64,000 bases of DNA from contig NZ_SGWQ01000012.1 in NCBI RefSeq assembly GCF_004216555.1, positions 1-64,000 on the forward strand, read 5' to 3'. The notes beneath the pieces are model-generated. The model was given only the letters and a program-made list of their open reading frames with translations, searched no databases and was not told the origin of the DNA. Both the position numbers and the translations under genes were made by a program. Origin of the DNA: Herbihabitans rhizosphaerae. GTDB taxonomy: Bacteria > Actinomycetota > Actinomycetes > Mycobacteriales > Pseudonocardiaceae. This document shows positions 45,139 to 58,147 of this stretch, piece after piece. The number at the start of each line of letters is the position of its first letter. The stretch's first letter is position 1.

Positions 45139-46071
45139 ATGGGAAACGAAATCGCATCGTGCGGCTCGCCATACGGCCTGTTTCGAGGATCTGTCGCTGT
45201 CGGTCTCGGTGATGTTTCGTATAGGGCGCTCCGCAGCAACGCTTACCGTCGAGTTCTGCACGACGTGTACACGACGCCGGATCAACCGATCACACACGAG
45301 GTGCTCTGCCACGCGGCGAGCATGATCTCGCCGCCCGGGACCATGCTCACCGGTTGCTCCGCGGCGGTCGTGTACGGCCTTGACATGGCTGACGCCGCCA
45401 GCCCGGTGGAGTTGGTCGTGCCGGAGAAGGAGAGGTTTGGCCCGGTGCGCGGGCTGCGTATTCATCGGGGGCCCGTCAGGCTGTGCGAGGCCGTGGCCTG
45501 GCGAGAGATAAGCATCGCGACACCTGCGCGGATGGCTCTGGACTTGATGTTGCGCTCAGCGCCGAGGACCAAGACGTTGACCGGCCGTCTACGCGCGGCT
45601 GTCGCTTACGTCGATCAGGTGCTGCGCAAGGGACTGGTCACCGAGGATCAGCTTTCTCGGCTGCTCGTCGGTCGACGCGACTGGGGTGTCGTGCTGGCGA
45701 GGCAGGCGTTGACGTTGGTGGACGCTCGCGCGGAGTCGCCTCCCGAATCCGAGCTTCGTGTCATTCTCGCGATGGATGGAATTCCGGCCGAGCCGCAGTA
45801 CGTCGTTACGCATGCTGGTCAATTCCTTGGTCGCCTGGACCTTGCCTACCCGGATTCTTTGGTGGCGGTCGAGTACGACGGAAGATGGCACGAAGATCCT
45901 GAACAAATGAAGCGGGATGAGGAGCGGCGCGCCGCGTTGATGCGCCGAGGGTGGCGCTTCGTCCTGGTCCGGCATGACGATCTGTCGGGCGACGTGTCAC
46001 GCATCGTGGCGAAAGTTCGCGATGCCCTCCGCGCGGCGGCGGACTTTAGCCCGCTAAAGTCCGCAGCGTGA
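45139..46071 (+). CDS. AbiEi-like/DUF559 protein with PD-(D/E)xK nuclease-type C-terminus
   Basis: A 310-residue protein. Residues 20-140 resemble the winged-helix and middle part of AbiEi/type IV antitoxin-like proteins ([30 protein letters not shown]). Residues 200-285 form a DUF559/Vsr-like nuclease core with candidate catalytic residues E205, D234 (GRLDLAYP), E245 and D247 ([10 protein letters not shown]). The last residues (DFSPLKSAA) are encoded by the right palindrome. No toxin partner gene is adjacent. The TGA overlaps the GTG of sua5. It interrupts the conserved prmC-sua5 neighbourhood and is bounded by inverted palindromes. DNA nicking is inferred from the fold only. Confidence 0.75.
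   Translation: MGNEIASCGSPYGLFRGSVAVGLGDVSYRALRSNAYRRVLHDVYTTPDQPITHEVLCHAASMISPPGTMLTGCSAAVVYGLDMADAASPVELVVPEKERFGPVRGLRIHRGPVRLCEAVAWREISIATPARMALDLMLRSAPRTKTLTGRLRAAVAYVDQVLRKGLVTEDQLSRLLVGRRDWGVVLARQALTLVDARAESPPESELRVILAMDGIPAEPQYVVTHAGQFLGRLDLAYPDSLVAVEYDGRWHEDPEQMKRDEERRAALMRRGWRFVLVRHDDLSGDVSRIVAKVRDALRAAADFSPLKSAA
46039..46064. repeat. Right palindromic border of the DUF559 unit
   Basis: GCGGACTTTAGC (46039-46050), a CC centre, and its complement (46053-46064): a perfect 12-bp-arm palindrome. It has CC where the left copy has GG, so it lies in inverted orientation. It overlaps the 3' coding end of the DUF559 gene and ends three bases before the sua5 start. Confidence 0.85.
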
Positions 46072-46718
46072 GCACGGTGTACGACTGCTCGGAGCCTCAG
46101 GAGCGCGCCGACGGGCTGGCGGCTGCCGCCAGCTCGGTCAGAGCCGGCCGGCTGGTGGTGGTCCCGACCGACACGGTGTACGGGATCGGCGCGGACGCGT
46201 TCGACTCGACCGCCGTGCACTCGCTGCTGCAGGCCAAGGGCAGAGGCTCGGACATGCCGGTCGGCGTGCTCGTCGGCTCGTGGTCCACAGTGGACGGTCT
46301 GGTGCTGTCCGTGCCGACGCACGCGCGCACCCTGGTCGAGGCGTTCTGGCCGGGCGACCTGTCGATAGTGCTGCCGCACGCGCCCTCGCTGGCCTGGGAT
46401 CTCGGGCAGACCAGAGGCACCGTGATGCTGCGCATGCCGCTGCACCCGGTGGCGCTGGAGCTGTTGCGCGAGGTCGGGCCGATGGCCGTGTCCAGCGCGA
46501 ACCGCTCGGGCCAGCCGGCCGCCGGGACCGCCCAGCAGGCCCGCGACCAGCTCGGCGACTCGGTCGCCGTGTACCTGGACGGCGGCGAGAGTGGCGACCC
46601 CGTCCCGTCCACGATCGTGGACCTCACCGGCGACGACCCGATCGTGCTGCGCGAGGGCGCGGTCACCGTCGCCGACGTGTCCGACGCGCTCGGCGTCGAG
46701 GTCCGCACCGCGCGGTAG
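46068..46718 (+). CDS. L-threonylcarbamoyladenylate synthase (Sua5/YwlC/TsaC family)
   Basis: A 216-residue protein that makes threonylcarbamoyl-AMP for the t6A modification of tRNAs reading ANN codons. Seen: [35 protein letters not shown], and [20 protein letters not shown]. It is the short form without the extra Sua5 domain. The GTG start overlaps the TGA of the inserted DUF559 gene, so translation now follows from that gene. Confidence 0.92.
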   Translation: MSTVYDCSEPQERADGLAAAASSVRAGRLVVVPTDTVYGIGADAFDSTAVHSLLQAKGRGSDMPVGVLVGSWSTVDGLVLSVPTHARTLVEAFWPGDLSIVLPHAPSLAWDLGQTRGTVMLRMPLHPVALELLREVGPMAVSSANRSGQPAAGTAQQARDQLGDSVAVYLDGGESGDPVPSTIVDLTGDDPIVLREGAVTVADVSDALGVEVRTAR

Positions 46719-46756
46719 CGTTACCGAAATCGCTATTCGTCACGGGAGGAGTGCAC

Positions 46757-48037
<1,281 letters not shown>

Positions 48038-48041
48038 GGCC

Positions 48042-49193
48042 GTGCAGCCAACGCCAGTGATCGCGGCCGGGCTCCCCGTCCGCGAGTACGTGCTGGTCGC
48101 CCTCATCACCGCGGCCCTGACCTTCCTGCTCACCGGCCTGGTCCGGCTGTTCGCGATCAGGATCGGCGCGGTCGCCTACCCGAGGCAGCGGGACGTGCAC
48201 GTGGTCCCGATCCCGCGCCTCGGCGGGCTCGCCATGTACCTCGGTGTGTGCGGCGGAATCCTTCTGGCACACCAACTTCCGGTGCTCCGGCACGCGTTCA
48301 CCAGCTCGCTGGACGTGACCGGCGTGCTGGTCGGCGGCGGCGTGATCGTGCTGATCGGCATGCTGGACGACCGGTTCGAGCTGGACTCGACGACCAAGCT
48401 CGCCGGGCAGACCACCTCGGCGGGCATCCTGGTGCTGTTCGGCCTGCAGTGGATCGTGTTGTGGGTGCCGTGGGGCGGCGACGGCGAGTACTACGGCACG
48501 CAGTTGTATCTCGACCAGAACCAGGGTGGCCTGCTCGCCGTCCTGCTCACCGTGACGCTGGTCAACGCGATGAACTTCATCGACGGGCTGGACGGGCTGG
48601 CCGCCGGTGTCGGGCTGATCGCGGCCGCGGCGACCTGCGCGTTCTCGCTGAACCTGCTGGACGAGTCGCGCGGGGACGTGACCAACTACCCGCCGGCGCT
48701 GATCGCCGCCACGCTGGCCGGCGCGTGTCTGGGCTTCCTGCCGCACAACTTCCAGCCGGCCAAGATCTTCATGGGCGACTCCGGCTCGATGCTGATCGGG
48801 CTCATGCTGGCCGCGGCGACGACCTCGGCGTCGGGGCGTGTGGTCCCGAACAACACCGGCCCGCGTGACACGCTCGCGCTGCTGTCGCCGCTGCTGGTGG
48901 TGGCGGCCGTGTTGTTCGTGCCGCTGCTGGACCTGGTGCTCGCGGTGATCAGGCGAACCAGACGCGGGCAGAGCCCGTTCCACGCCGACAAGATGCACCT
49001 GCACCACCGGCTGCTGGAGTTCGGTCACTCGCAGCGGCGCGCGGTGTTGTTGATCTACTTGTGGGCGAGCATCATCGCGTTCGGCGCGGTGGCCCTGCGG
49101 CTGTTCGACGTGTACATCGTGGGCTGGGGGATCGGTATCGCGCTCCTGGTGGCACTGCTCGTCTCGGCGATACCTAGACTCAGGTCTCGATGA
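48042..49193 (+). CDS. Undecaprenyl/decaprenyl-phosphate GlcNAc-1-phosphate transferase (WecA/Rfe type)
   Basis: A 383-residue polytopic membrane enzyme of the MraY/WecA family that starts polyprenyl-linked cell-wall glycans. It shows PIPRLGGLAMYLG, the Mg site IGMLDDRFEL, NFIDGLDGLAAGVGLIAAA, FMGDSGSMLIGLML and the His loop KMHLHHRLLEFGHS. In mycobacteria the homologue initiates the arabinogalactan linker, and the same position before the atp operon is conserved. GTG 48042 is five bases past glyA; the end overlaps atpI (ATGA). Confidence 0.92.
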   Translation: MQPTPVIAAGLPVREYVLVALITAALTFLLTGLVRLFAIRIGAVAYPRQRDVHVVPIPRLGGLAMYLGVCGGILLAHQLPVLRHAFTSSLDVTGVLVGGGVIVLIGMLDDRFELDSTTKLAGQTTSAGILVLFGLQWIVLWVPWGGDGEYYGTQLYLDQNQGGLLAVLLTVTLVNAMNFIDGLDGLAAGVGLIAAAATCAFSLNLLDESRGDVTNYPPALIAATLAGACLGFLPHNFQPAKIFMGDSGSMLIGLMLAAATTSASGRVVPNNTGPRDTLALLSPLLVVAAVLFVPLLDLVLAVIRRTRRGQSPFHADKMHLHHRLLEFGHSQRRAVLLIYLWASIIAFGAVALRLFDVYIVGWGIGIALLVALLVSAIPRLRSR

Positions 49194-49660
49194 GCGACGA
49201 CGACAAGGCCCTCGGCCTGGACACCGACATCCCGGCGACGCACGAGGCGTCGGTGCTGAAGCTGGCCGGCGCGATGCGGCGGCTGGTGTTGATCTCCACG
49301 AGCGTCACCTGGGCGCTCGCGCTGGTGCTGTTCGGGATCCTGTACGGCGGCGAGGGGCTGCTCGGCTCGGCGGTCGGCGGGGTGATCGCGATCGGGTCCA
49401 CGCTCGGCACGCTGTGGCTGATGCGGATGACCGCCGCGCAGGGCCCGCATCTGGTGATGGCGGCGGCACTCGGCGGCTTTCTCGGTAAAGCCGTTGTGAT
49501 CTTCATCGCGATGACTCTGCTGCGCGATGTCGAGGCGATCGAGCGCTATTCGCTGGCCTTCACGATGGTCGCGATCGTGGTCGTCGCGGCGGCCGCTGAC
49601 GTGCGTGCTTTCCAGCGCACCAAGATTCCCGCGGTCATCCCCACCAGCGAAAACAGCTAA
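49190..49660 (+). CDS. atpI: ATP synthase protein I (AtpI-like)
   Basis: A 156-residue membrane protein with four predicted helices (LVLISTSVTWALALVLFGIL, LLGSAVGGVIAIGSTLGTLW, and two later ones). AtpI-like proteins assist assembly of the c ring and sit at the head of atp operons, as here. The sequence is variable in the family, so position is the main evidence. It overlaps the WecA-like gene by 4 bases. The 198 bases to atpB contain no gene and may hold an internal promoter. Confidence 0.8.
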   Translation: MSDDDKALGLDTDIPATHEASVLKLAGAMRRLVLISTSVTWALALVLFGILYGGEGLLGSAVGGVIAIGSTLGTLWLMRMTAAQGPHLVMAAALGGFLGKAVVIFIAMTLLRDVEAIERYSLAFTMVAIVVVAAAADVRAFQRTKIPAVIPTSENS

Positions 49661-49858
49661 GCAGTACGTGCGTCCGGCGGGCTGAGTACCGGCTGGTAGG
49701 GTGCCGCACGTAGGGCGGACCGGCACCCAGTGGCGGAGCGTGGCTCGGCAGGGGTGCCGATGTCAGATGCCCGATAACCGTGAGGTACGTTTCGTCCTGA
49801 TCGTGACGATTCCCCCGGCGGTGTGAAGCGCCGGCCGGGAGAACCGGAAGGAGCCCAG

Positions 49859-50644
49859 TTGGGCGCGCTAGTTTTGGCCGAGGGTGGCGACTTCGTTCCT
49901 CCCAACACGGACATTTTCTTCCTGCCTCCGATCTTCGGCAGCGTCACCAAGCCGATGGTTCTGCTGGTGCTGTCCGTCCTCGTCATCGTCGCGTTCTTCA
50001 TGGTCGCCGCGCGGGGTCTCAAGATCGTGCCGAGTCGTTTCCAGTTCATGGCGGAGTCGGTGTACGACTTCAGCCGCAACAACATCGCGCGCGAGCAGAT
50101 CGGCTCGAAGGACTTCCGGCCGTTCGTTCCGTTGATTCTCTCGTTGTTCACCTTCATTTTGGTGAACAACCTGTTCGGCCTGATTCCGATCCTGCAGTTC
50201 CCGTCGATGTCGCACATCGGGTTCCCGCTGGCGCTGTCGCTTCTCGTGGTCTACCCGGTCTGGCACGGCGTCGGCATCAGGCGGCACGGACTCGGCAAGT
50301 ACCTGAAGAAAGAGATCTTCCCGCCCGGTGTTCCGGTGCCTGTCTACTTCCTGCTCTCGCCCATCGAAGTGTTCACGAAGTTCATCATGAACCCGATCAC
50401 TCTGGGCGTCCGAGTTTTCGCCGCGATGTTCTCCGGCCACCTGATCCTGGTGCTGTTCACGCTCGCCGGTGAGTACCTGGTGTTCGAGTCGTCGAGCCTC
50501 ATGCTCGCGCCGGTCGGCATCCTGTCCTGGCTGTTCGCCATCGCGATGACGTTCCTCGAGGCGCTGATCATGGTCCTGCAGGCGTTCATCTTCGCGAACC
50601 TGGCGGCCGGGTACATCGGTCGCGCGCTCTCCGAAGACCACTAA
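49859..50644 (+). CDS. atpB: ATP synthase F0 subunit a
   Basis: A 261-residue membrane protein forming the proton half-channels. The essential segment is in the C-terminal part ([20 protein letters not shown], with the essential Arg), followed by [20 protein letters not shown]. The start is probably TTG 49859 behind GGAAGGAGCCCAG; the frame is open to GTG 49823 but that part looks untranslated. First of the atpBEFHAGD genes. Confidence 0.92.
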   Translation: MGALVLAEGGDFVPPNTDIFFLPPIFGSVTKPMVLLVLSVLVIVAFFMVAARGLKIVPSRFQFMAESVYDFSRNNIAREQIGSKDFRPFVPLILSLFTFILVNNLFGLIPILQFPSMSHIGFPLALSLLVVYPVWHGVGIRRHGLGKYLKKEIFPPGVPVPVYFLLSPIEVFTKFIMNPITLGVRVFAAMFSGHLILVLFTLAGEYLVFESSSLMLAPVGILSWLFAIAMTFLEALIMVLQAFIFANLAAGYIGRALSEDH

Positions 50645-50700
50645 GAAAACCACAAGCCCCCGATCCGCGAAGTGGCGGACCGAATGAAAGGGAAACGCAA

Positions 50701-50955
50701 GTGAGCAACGCACTTGTTCTGGCACAGCAGACGATCAACACCAACCAGGGTCTTTCCGCGATCGGCTACGGCCTCGCCGCGATCGGCCCGGGCATCGGTG
50801 TGGGTCTGATCTTCGCCGCGGTCATCAACGGATCCGCCCGCCAGCCGGAGGCGCAGAGCCGCCTGATGACCATCGCGTGGACGACCTTCGCCATCGTCGA
50901 GGTGCTCGCGATTCTGGGCTTCGTGCTCTACTTCCTCGCATCCAGCCCTGGCTGA
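50701..50955 (+). CDS. atpE: ATP synthase F0 subunit c
   Basis: An 84-residue hairpin protein of the rotor ring. Helix 1 contains [20 protein letters not shown], the polar loop is RQPEAQSRL, and helix 2 carries the proton-binding E67 (FAIVEVLAI). ATG follows GAAAGGGAAACGCA. Confidence 0.95.
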   Translation: MSNALVLAQQTINTNQGLSAIGYGLAAIGPGIGVGLIFAAVINGSARQPEAQSRLMTIAWTTFAIVEVLAILGFVLYFLASSPG

Positions 50956-50983
50956 CCAACCTCTCATTACGTTGGGAGACGTC

Positions 50984-51538
50984 GTGGTGAAATCCGAGCT
51001 ATACCTGGCGGCCGAGGAGCACAACCCGGTCCTGCCGGAGATCTCCGAGATCATTCTCGGCCTGGTCTCGTTCGGCATTCTGCTGTTCGTGCTGTGGAAG
51101 TTCGCGGTGCCCAAGTTCGAGGCGCTCTACAAGGAGCGGACCGCGAAGATCGAGGGTGGCATCGAGAAGGCCGAGCAGGCGCAGGCCGAGGCGCAGCGCG
51201 CGCTGGAGCAGTACAAGGCGCAGCTGGCCGAGGCGCGGGCCGAGTCCGCGAGGATTCGGGACGACGCGCGGGCCGAGGCCGAGCAGATCAAGGCCGACCT
51301 GCACGCCCAGGCGCAGGAGGAGGCCTCGCGGATCATCGCGCAGGGCCAGGCCCAGCTCGAGGCACAGCGTGCGCAGATCGTCGCCGAGCTGCGTGCCGAC
51401 CTCGGGCGCAACTCCGTCGAGCTGGCCAGCCGGATCGTTGGCGAGTCGCTCGAGGACGAGGCGCGTCAGCGCGGCACGGTCGACCGGTTCCTCGCAGAGC
51501 TGGACTCCAACGCGCCGGCCGGCGCGGGCAAGAAGTAG
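50984..51538 (+). CDS. atpF: ATP synthase F0 subunit b
   Basis: About 184 residues: one N-terminal membrane helix (IILGLVSFGILLFVLWKFAV) then a long Ala/Glu/Arg-rich coiled coil forming the peripheral stalk. It is a plain b subunit, not the b-delta fusion of mycobacteria. Starts GTG 50984 or 50987 follow TTGGGAGAC. Confidence 0.92.
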   Translation: MVKSELYLAAEEHNPVLPEISEIILGLVSFGILLFVLWKFAVPKFEALYKERTAKIEGGIEKAEQAQAEAQRALEQYKAQLAEARAESARIRDDARAEAEQIKADLHAQAQEEASRIIAQGQAQLEAQRAQIVAELRADLGRNSVELASRIVGESLEDEARQRGTVDRFLAELDSNAPAGAGKK

Positions 51539-51550
51539 AGGACGCGCGCT

Positions 51551-52402
51551 ATGAGTGCCGACAAGGCCCTGACCTCGATGCACGCCGCGAGCCGGGAGGC
51601 GCTGGCCGCCTGCGAGCTCGAGCTGCTCGACGTGCTCGACCGCGCCGGCAAGGAGACCGACAAGATCGGGCAGCTCGGCGACGAGCTGTTCGCGGTCGTC
51701 GGTCTGCTCCAGCGGGAGATCGGGCTGCGCCGCACGCTGGCGGACTCGTCGACCGACCCGAACGGCCGGGCCGACCTCGCCAAGACCGTGCTCGCCGGCA
51801 AGGTCGGCGAACCCACCGTGCAGGTGGTGGCCACGGTCGTGGCGGCGCGCTGGTCCAGCCCGCGCGAGATGGTCGACGGCCTCGAGTCGCTCGGCGTCAC
51901 CACGCTGCTGGTGCGCGCGGAGCGGGAGGGCAAGCTCGACACGGTGGAGGACGAGCTGTTCCGGCTCGGCCGCATCATCGCCGACAGCACCGGCCTCGAG
52001 CAGGTGCTGTCCGACCAGACCCAGCGGGCCTTGGGCAAGGCCGAGCTGCTCGGCGGGCTGATCGACGGGAAGACGCACGCGGTCAGCGCCGCGCTGGTGC
52101 GCAACCTCGTCACGCAGCCGAGGGGCCGGGGTGTGGTCAACGGGCTGGAGAGCCTCGCGGCGGCGGCGGCCAAGCGTCGGGAGCGCTCGGTGGCGCACGT
52201 GATCTCCGCCGGACCGTTGAACGAGGAGCAGCAGGAGCGGCTTTCGGCCACCCTGCAGCGCATCTACGCACGTCCGATCGCCCTGCACGTCGAGGTCAAC
52301 CCCGGCCTGCGTGGCGGTCTGCTGATCAAGGTCGGCGAAGAGGTCATCGACGGCAGCGCCATCGGCCAGCTCGAGGCAGTACGCCGGCGGCTGGCCAGCT
52401 GA
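51551..52402 (+). CDS. atpH: ATP synthase F1 subunit delta
   Basis: A 283-residue delta (OSCP-type) subunit that joins the peripheral stalk to F1. The C-terminal family motif is [20 protein letters not shown]. It is longer than the E. coli protein (177) because of an actinobacterial extension at the N-terminal side, as is normal in the order. Confidence 0.92.
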   Translation: MSADKALTSMHAASREALAACELELLDVLDRAGKETDKIGQLGDELFAVVGLLQREIGLRRTLADSSTDPNGRADLAKTVLAGKVGEPTVQVVATVVAARWSSPREMVDGLESLGVTTLLVRAEREGKLDTVEDELFRLGRIIADSTGLEQVLSDQTQRALGKAELLGGLIDGKTHAVSAALVRNLVTQPRGRGVVNGLESLAAAAAKRRERSVAHVISAGPLNEEQQERLSATLQRIYARPIALHVEVNPGLRGGLLIKVGEEVIDGSAIGQLEAVRRRLAS

Positions 52403-52454
52403 GCGTCCAATACTTTCGGTACAGGCAAGAACGAAGCGAGAGCAGGAACACGAC

Positions 52455-54104
52455 ATGGCGGAGCTGACGATCTCGTCGGACGAGATCCGCAGTGCGATCG
52501 ACAATTACGTCTCCACCTACTCCCCGGACGTGAGCCGGGAAGAGGTCGGCGTGGTGGCCGACACCGGCGACGGCATCGCGCACGTCGAGGGCCTGCCCTC
52601 GGCGATGGCGAACGAGCTGCTGGAGTTCCCTGGCGGCGTCCTCGGCGTCGCGCTGAACCTGGACACCCGCGAGATCGGCGCCGCCATCCTCGGTGACTAC
52701 GACACCATCGAGGAGGGCCAGGAGGTCAAGCGCACCGGCCGCGTGCTGTCCGTGCCGGTCGGCGACGGCTTCCTCGGCCGGGTGGTGGACCCCCTCGGCA
52801 AGCCGATCGACGGCCTCGGCGAGGTCGTCGCCGAGGAGACCCGCGCGCTGGAGCTGCAGGCCGCGACCGTGGTGCAGCGCCAGCCGGTCGGCGAGCCGCT
52901 GCAGACCGGTCTGAAGGCCGTCGACGCGATGACCCCGATCGGCCGGGGCCAGCGGCAGCTGATCATCGGTGACCGCAAGACCGGCAAGACAACGGTCTGC
53001 GTGGACACGATCATCAACCAGAAGAAGGCGTGGGAGACCGGCGACCCGAAGCAGCAGGTGCGCTGCATCTACGTCGCGATCGGCCAGAAGGGCTCGACGA
53101 TCGCCGGCGTGAAGACCGCGCTGGAGGACGCCGGGGCGCTGGAGTACACCACGATCGTGGCCGCGCCCGCGTCCGACTCGGCCGGTTACAAGTGGCTCGC
53201 GCCCTACACCGGTTCCGCGCTCGGCCAGCACTGGATGTACCAGGGCAAGCACGTCCTGATCGTGTTCGACGACCTCACCAAGCAGGCCGAGGCGTACCGC
53301 GCGATCTCGCTGCTGCTGCGTCGCCCGCCGGGCCGCGAGGCGTACCCGGGCGACGTGTTCTACCTGCACTCCCGTCTGCTCGAGCGTTGCGCGAAGCTGA
53401 ACGACGAGCTGGGCGCCGGCTCGATGACCGGCCTGCCGATCATCGAGACCAAGGCCAACGACATCTCGGCGTACATCCCGACCAACGTCATCTCGATCAC
53501 CGACGGCCAGTGCTTCCTGGAGTCCGACCTGTTCAACGCCGGTCAGCGCCCGGCGATCAACGTCGGTACGTCGGTGTCCCGAGTCGGTACCGCCGCGCAG
53601 ACCAAGGCGATGAAGACGGTGGCCGCGACGCTGCGCCTGGAGCTCGCCCAGTACCGCGAGCTGGAGGCGTTCAGCGCGTTCGCGTCCGACCTGGACGCCA
53701 CGTCGAAGGCGCAGCTGGCCCGAGGCACCCGGATGATGGAGCTGCTCAAGCAGCACGCGTACTCGCCGCAGCCGTTCGAGGAGCAGGTCATCTCGATCTT
53801 CGCCGGCACCAAGGGCTACCTCGACTCGGTTCCGGTGGTGGACGTGAAGCGGTTCGAGTCCGAGCTGCTGGAGAACATCCGGCACCGGCACACCGGCATC
53901 GTCGAGGAGATCCGCGTCGACAAGAAGCTCACCGACGACAACATCGAGCGCCTGGCCAACGCCATCGACGAGTTCAAGAAGAACTTCACCGCGTCGGACG
54001 GCAGTTCGGTCGTGGTGAACGAGGCGGAGGCCGAGGCGATGAACGAGGGTGACGTCGGCCAGGAGAAGGTCAAGGTCAACAAGCCGGCTCCGACGAAGAA
54101 GTGA
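52455..54104 (+). CDS. atpA: ATP synthase F1 subunit alpha
   Basis: A 549-residue non-catalytic nucleotide-binding subunit. Walker A is in [20 protein letters not shown] and Walker B in [17 protein letters not shown]; the ATPase signature is in [13 protein letters not shown]. The end is Lys/Glu-rich. ATG 52455 follows GAGAGCAGGAACACG. Confidence 0.96.
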   Translation: MAELTISSDEIRSAIDNYVSTYSPDVSREEVGVVADTGDGIAHVEGLPSAMANELLEFPGGVLGVALNLDTREIGAAILGDYDTIEEGQEVKRTGRVLSVPVGDGFLGRVVDPLGKPIDGLGEVVAEETRALELQAATVVQRQPVGEPLQTGLKAVDAMTPIGRGQRQLIIGDRKTGKTTVCVDTIINQKKAWETGDPKQQVRCIYVAIGQKGSTIAGVKTALEDAGALEYTTIVAAPASDSAGYKWLAPYTGSALGQHWMYQGKHVLIVFDDLTKQAEAYRAISLLLRRPPGREAYPGDVFYLHSRLLERCAKLNDELGAGSMTGLPIIETKANDISAYIPTNVISITDGQCFLESDLFNAGQRPAINVGTSVSRVGTAAQTKAMKTVAATLRLELAQYRELEAFSAFASDLDATSKAQLARGTRMMELLKQHAYSPQPFEEQVISIFAGTKGYLDSVPVVDVKRFESELLENIRHRHTGIVEEIRVDKKLTDDNIERLANAIDEFKKNFTASDGSSVVVNEAEAEAMNEGDVGQEKVKVNKPAPTKK

Positions 54105-54115
54105 CCGGGTAGACC

Positions 54116-56504
<2,389 letters not shown>

Positions 56505-56517
56505 GGCGCGCCAAGCG

Positions 56518-56556
56518 AAACAGGCCCGGTGTCCACTGTGGACACCGGGCCTGTTT
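56518..56556. terminator. Strong terminator after atpD
   Basis: AAACAGGCCCGGTGTCCAC (56518-56536), a single central T, and the exact complement (56538-56556): a 19-bp near-perfect palindrome ending in TTT. Its heart is GTCCACTGTGGAC. It should end the atpBEFHAGD transcript before atpC. Confidence 0.85.
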
Positions 56557-56612
56557 GGTTATCGAGGGCAAGGCCGCCGCTGGTTCGGCTTCGCCGAAAC
56601 GCCTGTGGTCGG

Positions 56613-56667
56613 GTTGCGTGGGTGGTTACCTGCGGGGGTTGGTGGGCTGCGTGTTGCGTGGGTGGTT
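56613..56667 (+). repeat. 15-bp direct repeat in the spacer behind atpD
   Basis: GTTGCGTGGGTGGTT occurs at 56613-56627 and 56653-56667. Short hairpins (GGCTTCGCC, CGCCTTCGGCG) lie close by. The interval 56557-56844 otherwise shows no supportable gene and looks like intergenic debris. Confidence 0.5.
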
Positions 56668-56844
56668 GGGAGAGACGCCTTCGGCGTGACGGCGGTCGCC
56701 CTCGACTTTTCGGCCGACCTTGGCGTGGTTTCGATCGGTGCGGTCAAGCGGGCCGGCTGCGTGAAGGTGGTGGGTGGCCCGCACTAGCAGCCTCTGATTT
56801 TCCCGTGGCGGTGGCCGCCGTGGTACGCTCGTCTGGTGGGTGGG

Positions 56845-57081
56845 ATGTATGCGGTGACGATGGGAGATCGCGGGCGTCTGGTCGTACCGGCCGAGCTGCG
56901 CCAGCGAGCTGGATTCGAAGAGGGTCGCCCACTGGTCCTGTTGTACAGCCCAGGGGGTGTCGTCTTGTTGACCAGAGATCAGCTCAAGGACATGGTGCGC
57001 GCCGACCTCGCCGACGTGGACGTCGTCGGGGCGCTGCTGGCCGAGCGGCGTGAGGCCGCCGATGTCGAGGACGCGGTGTGA
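56845..57081 (+). CDS. AbrB/MazE-family antitoxin of a VapBC-type pair
   Basis: A 78-residue protein with a SpoVT/AbrB swapped-hairpin DNA-binding domain at the start (YAVTMGDRGRLVVPAELRQR) and an acidic C-terminal part likely to bind the toxin. It should neutralise the PIN toxin encoded next and repress the pair. ATG 56845 is preferred; GTG 56836 in the same frame is possible. The end overlaps the toxin start by 4 bases. Confidence 0.82.
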   Translation: MYAVTMGDRGRLVVPAELRQRAGFEEGRPLVLLYSPGGVVLLTRDQLKDMVRADLADVDVVGALLAERREAADVEDAV

Positions 57082-57443
57082 ACGTCTTCGACGCGTCCGC
57101 CCTCCTGGCGTTCCTGCGCGGCGAGGAGGGAGCGGACGAGATCGAACGCGCGCTGGACGCGGGCGGGGTCTGCGGTGCGGCCAACTGGTCGGAGGTCATC
57201 CAGGTCCTGATCAGGCACGGGCGCGACTGGGAGCTGTCCGTCGCGCTGCTGCAGAGCTACGGGCTGGACGTGTTGCCGGTCAGCGGTGAGGACGGTGAAT
57301 GGGCGGCGCGGCGGTGGCGTCGTGGCGAGAGTCTTTCGCTCGGTGACCGCCTGTGCCTGGCACTCGGCGAGCGCATGGACGCGACCGTCTGGACCGCCGA
57401 CAAGGAGTGGGGCGATGGCGGCCGGGTTCGTCAGATCCGTTGA
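57078..57443 (+). CDS. PIN-domain toxin (VapC-like ribonuclease)
   Basis: A 121-residue PIN-domain protein. The acidic metal-site residues are visible: D5 in MNVFDASALLAFL, Glu in AANWSEVIQVL, Asp in SLSLGDRLCLALGE and Asp in VWTADKEWG. VapC toxins are Mg-dependent RNases cutting tRNA or rRNA. It is coupled to its AbrB-type antitoxin by GTGA. Its position between atpD and atpC is unusual. Confidence 0.85.
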   Translation: MNVFDASALLAFLRGEEGADEIERALDAGGVCGAANWSEVIQVLIRHGRDWELSVALLQSYGLDVLPVSGEDGEWAARRWRRGESLSLGDRLCLALGERMDATVWTADKEWGDGGRVRQIR

Positions 57444-57484
57444 CCTGCCTGGAAGTGAGGCAAGCGCCCTGCTTGAATCTCGGT

Positions 57485-58105
57485 GTGAACTGGTTGGCGG
57501 ATACCCGAGCGTCCTACGACGCGGACGCGGAGAGCTACGCCGATGAGGTCCGCGACTCGCTCGCCGGCAATCCGTTTCTGCGGGCGCCGCTGACGTTGTT
57601 CGCCGATCTGGTTCACGCGGACGGCGGCGGGCCGGTCGCGGACGTCGGGTGCGGGCCTGGGCATGTCGTCGCCTATCTCCGCGGCCTGGACGTCGACGCG
57701 TTCGGCGTGGACCTGTCGCCCGGGATGATCGAGGTGGCCCGGCGTGACCATCCGGGGATGCGGTTCGAGGTGGGGTCGATGACCGATCTCGATATCGCCG
57801 ATGCGTCGCTGGCCGGCGTGCTGGCCTGGTGGTCGCTGATCCACGTGCCGGACGACGAGGTGCCCGCCGTGCTCGCGCAGTTCCGGCGGGTGCTGCGGCA
57901 GGACGGCCGAGTGCTGCTCGGCTTCCACACCGGCGACCGGTCGCGTCCGAAGACCGACGCCGATCCGACGAAGATGCGCACCCATCGCCGGCAACCCGAG
58001 CTGGTGGCCGGCTGGCTCGCCGACGCCGGGTTCACGGTCGACGCGCAGACGCTCATCGGTCTCGCCGGGCCGAGGCCGGGCGCGGTTCTGTTCGCGCGCA
58101 AGTGA
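57485..58105 (+). CDS. SAM-dependent methyltransferase
   Basis: A 206-residue class I methyltransferase with motif I VADVGCGPGHVVAYLRGL, motif II VDLSPGMIEVARRDHPGM and motif IV-like LAWWSLIHVPDDEVPAV. The N-terminus (TRASYDADAESYADEVRDSL) is typical of small actinobacterial methyltransferases of the UbiE/YcgJ group. The substrate is unknown. GTG 57485 is the most likely start. A terminator follows directly. Confidence 0.85.
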   Translation: MNWLADTRASYDADAESYADEVRDSLAGNPFLRAPLTLFADLVHADGGGPVADVGCGPGHVVAYLRGLDVDAFGVDLSPGMIEVARRDHPGMRFEVGSMTDLDIADASLAGVLAWWSLIHVPDDEVPAVLAQFRRVLRQDGRVLLGFHTGDRSRPKTDADPTKMRTHRRQPELVAGWLADAGFTVDAQTLIGLAGPRPGAVLFARK

Positions 58106-58109
58106 ATCA

Positions 58110-58138
58110 GGGCCGGTGTCCACAGTGGACACCGGCCC
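58110..58138. terminator. Terminator between the methyltransferase and glycosyltransferase genes
   Basis: GGGCCGGTGTCCAC, a central A, and its exact complement form a 14-bp stem between convergent genes, serving both strands. The core GTCCACAGTGGAC is the same iterated palindrome as in the terminator behind atpD. Confidence 0.8.
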
Positions 58139-58147
58139 GTGCGCGTC

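Noticed and set aside
56529-57053. A 174-codon frame covering the spacer behind atpD and the antitoxin gene
   Set aside because: It starts within the terminator hairpin and runs in another frame over the AbrB-type gene; no motif.
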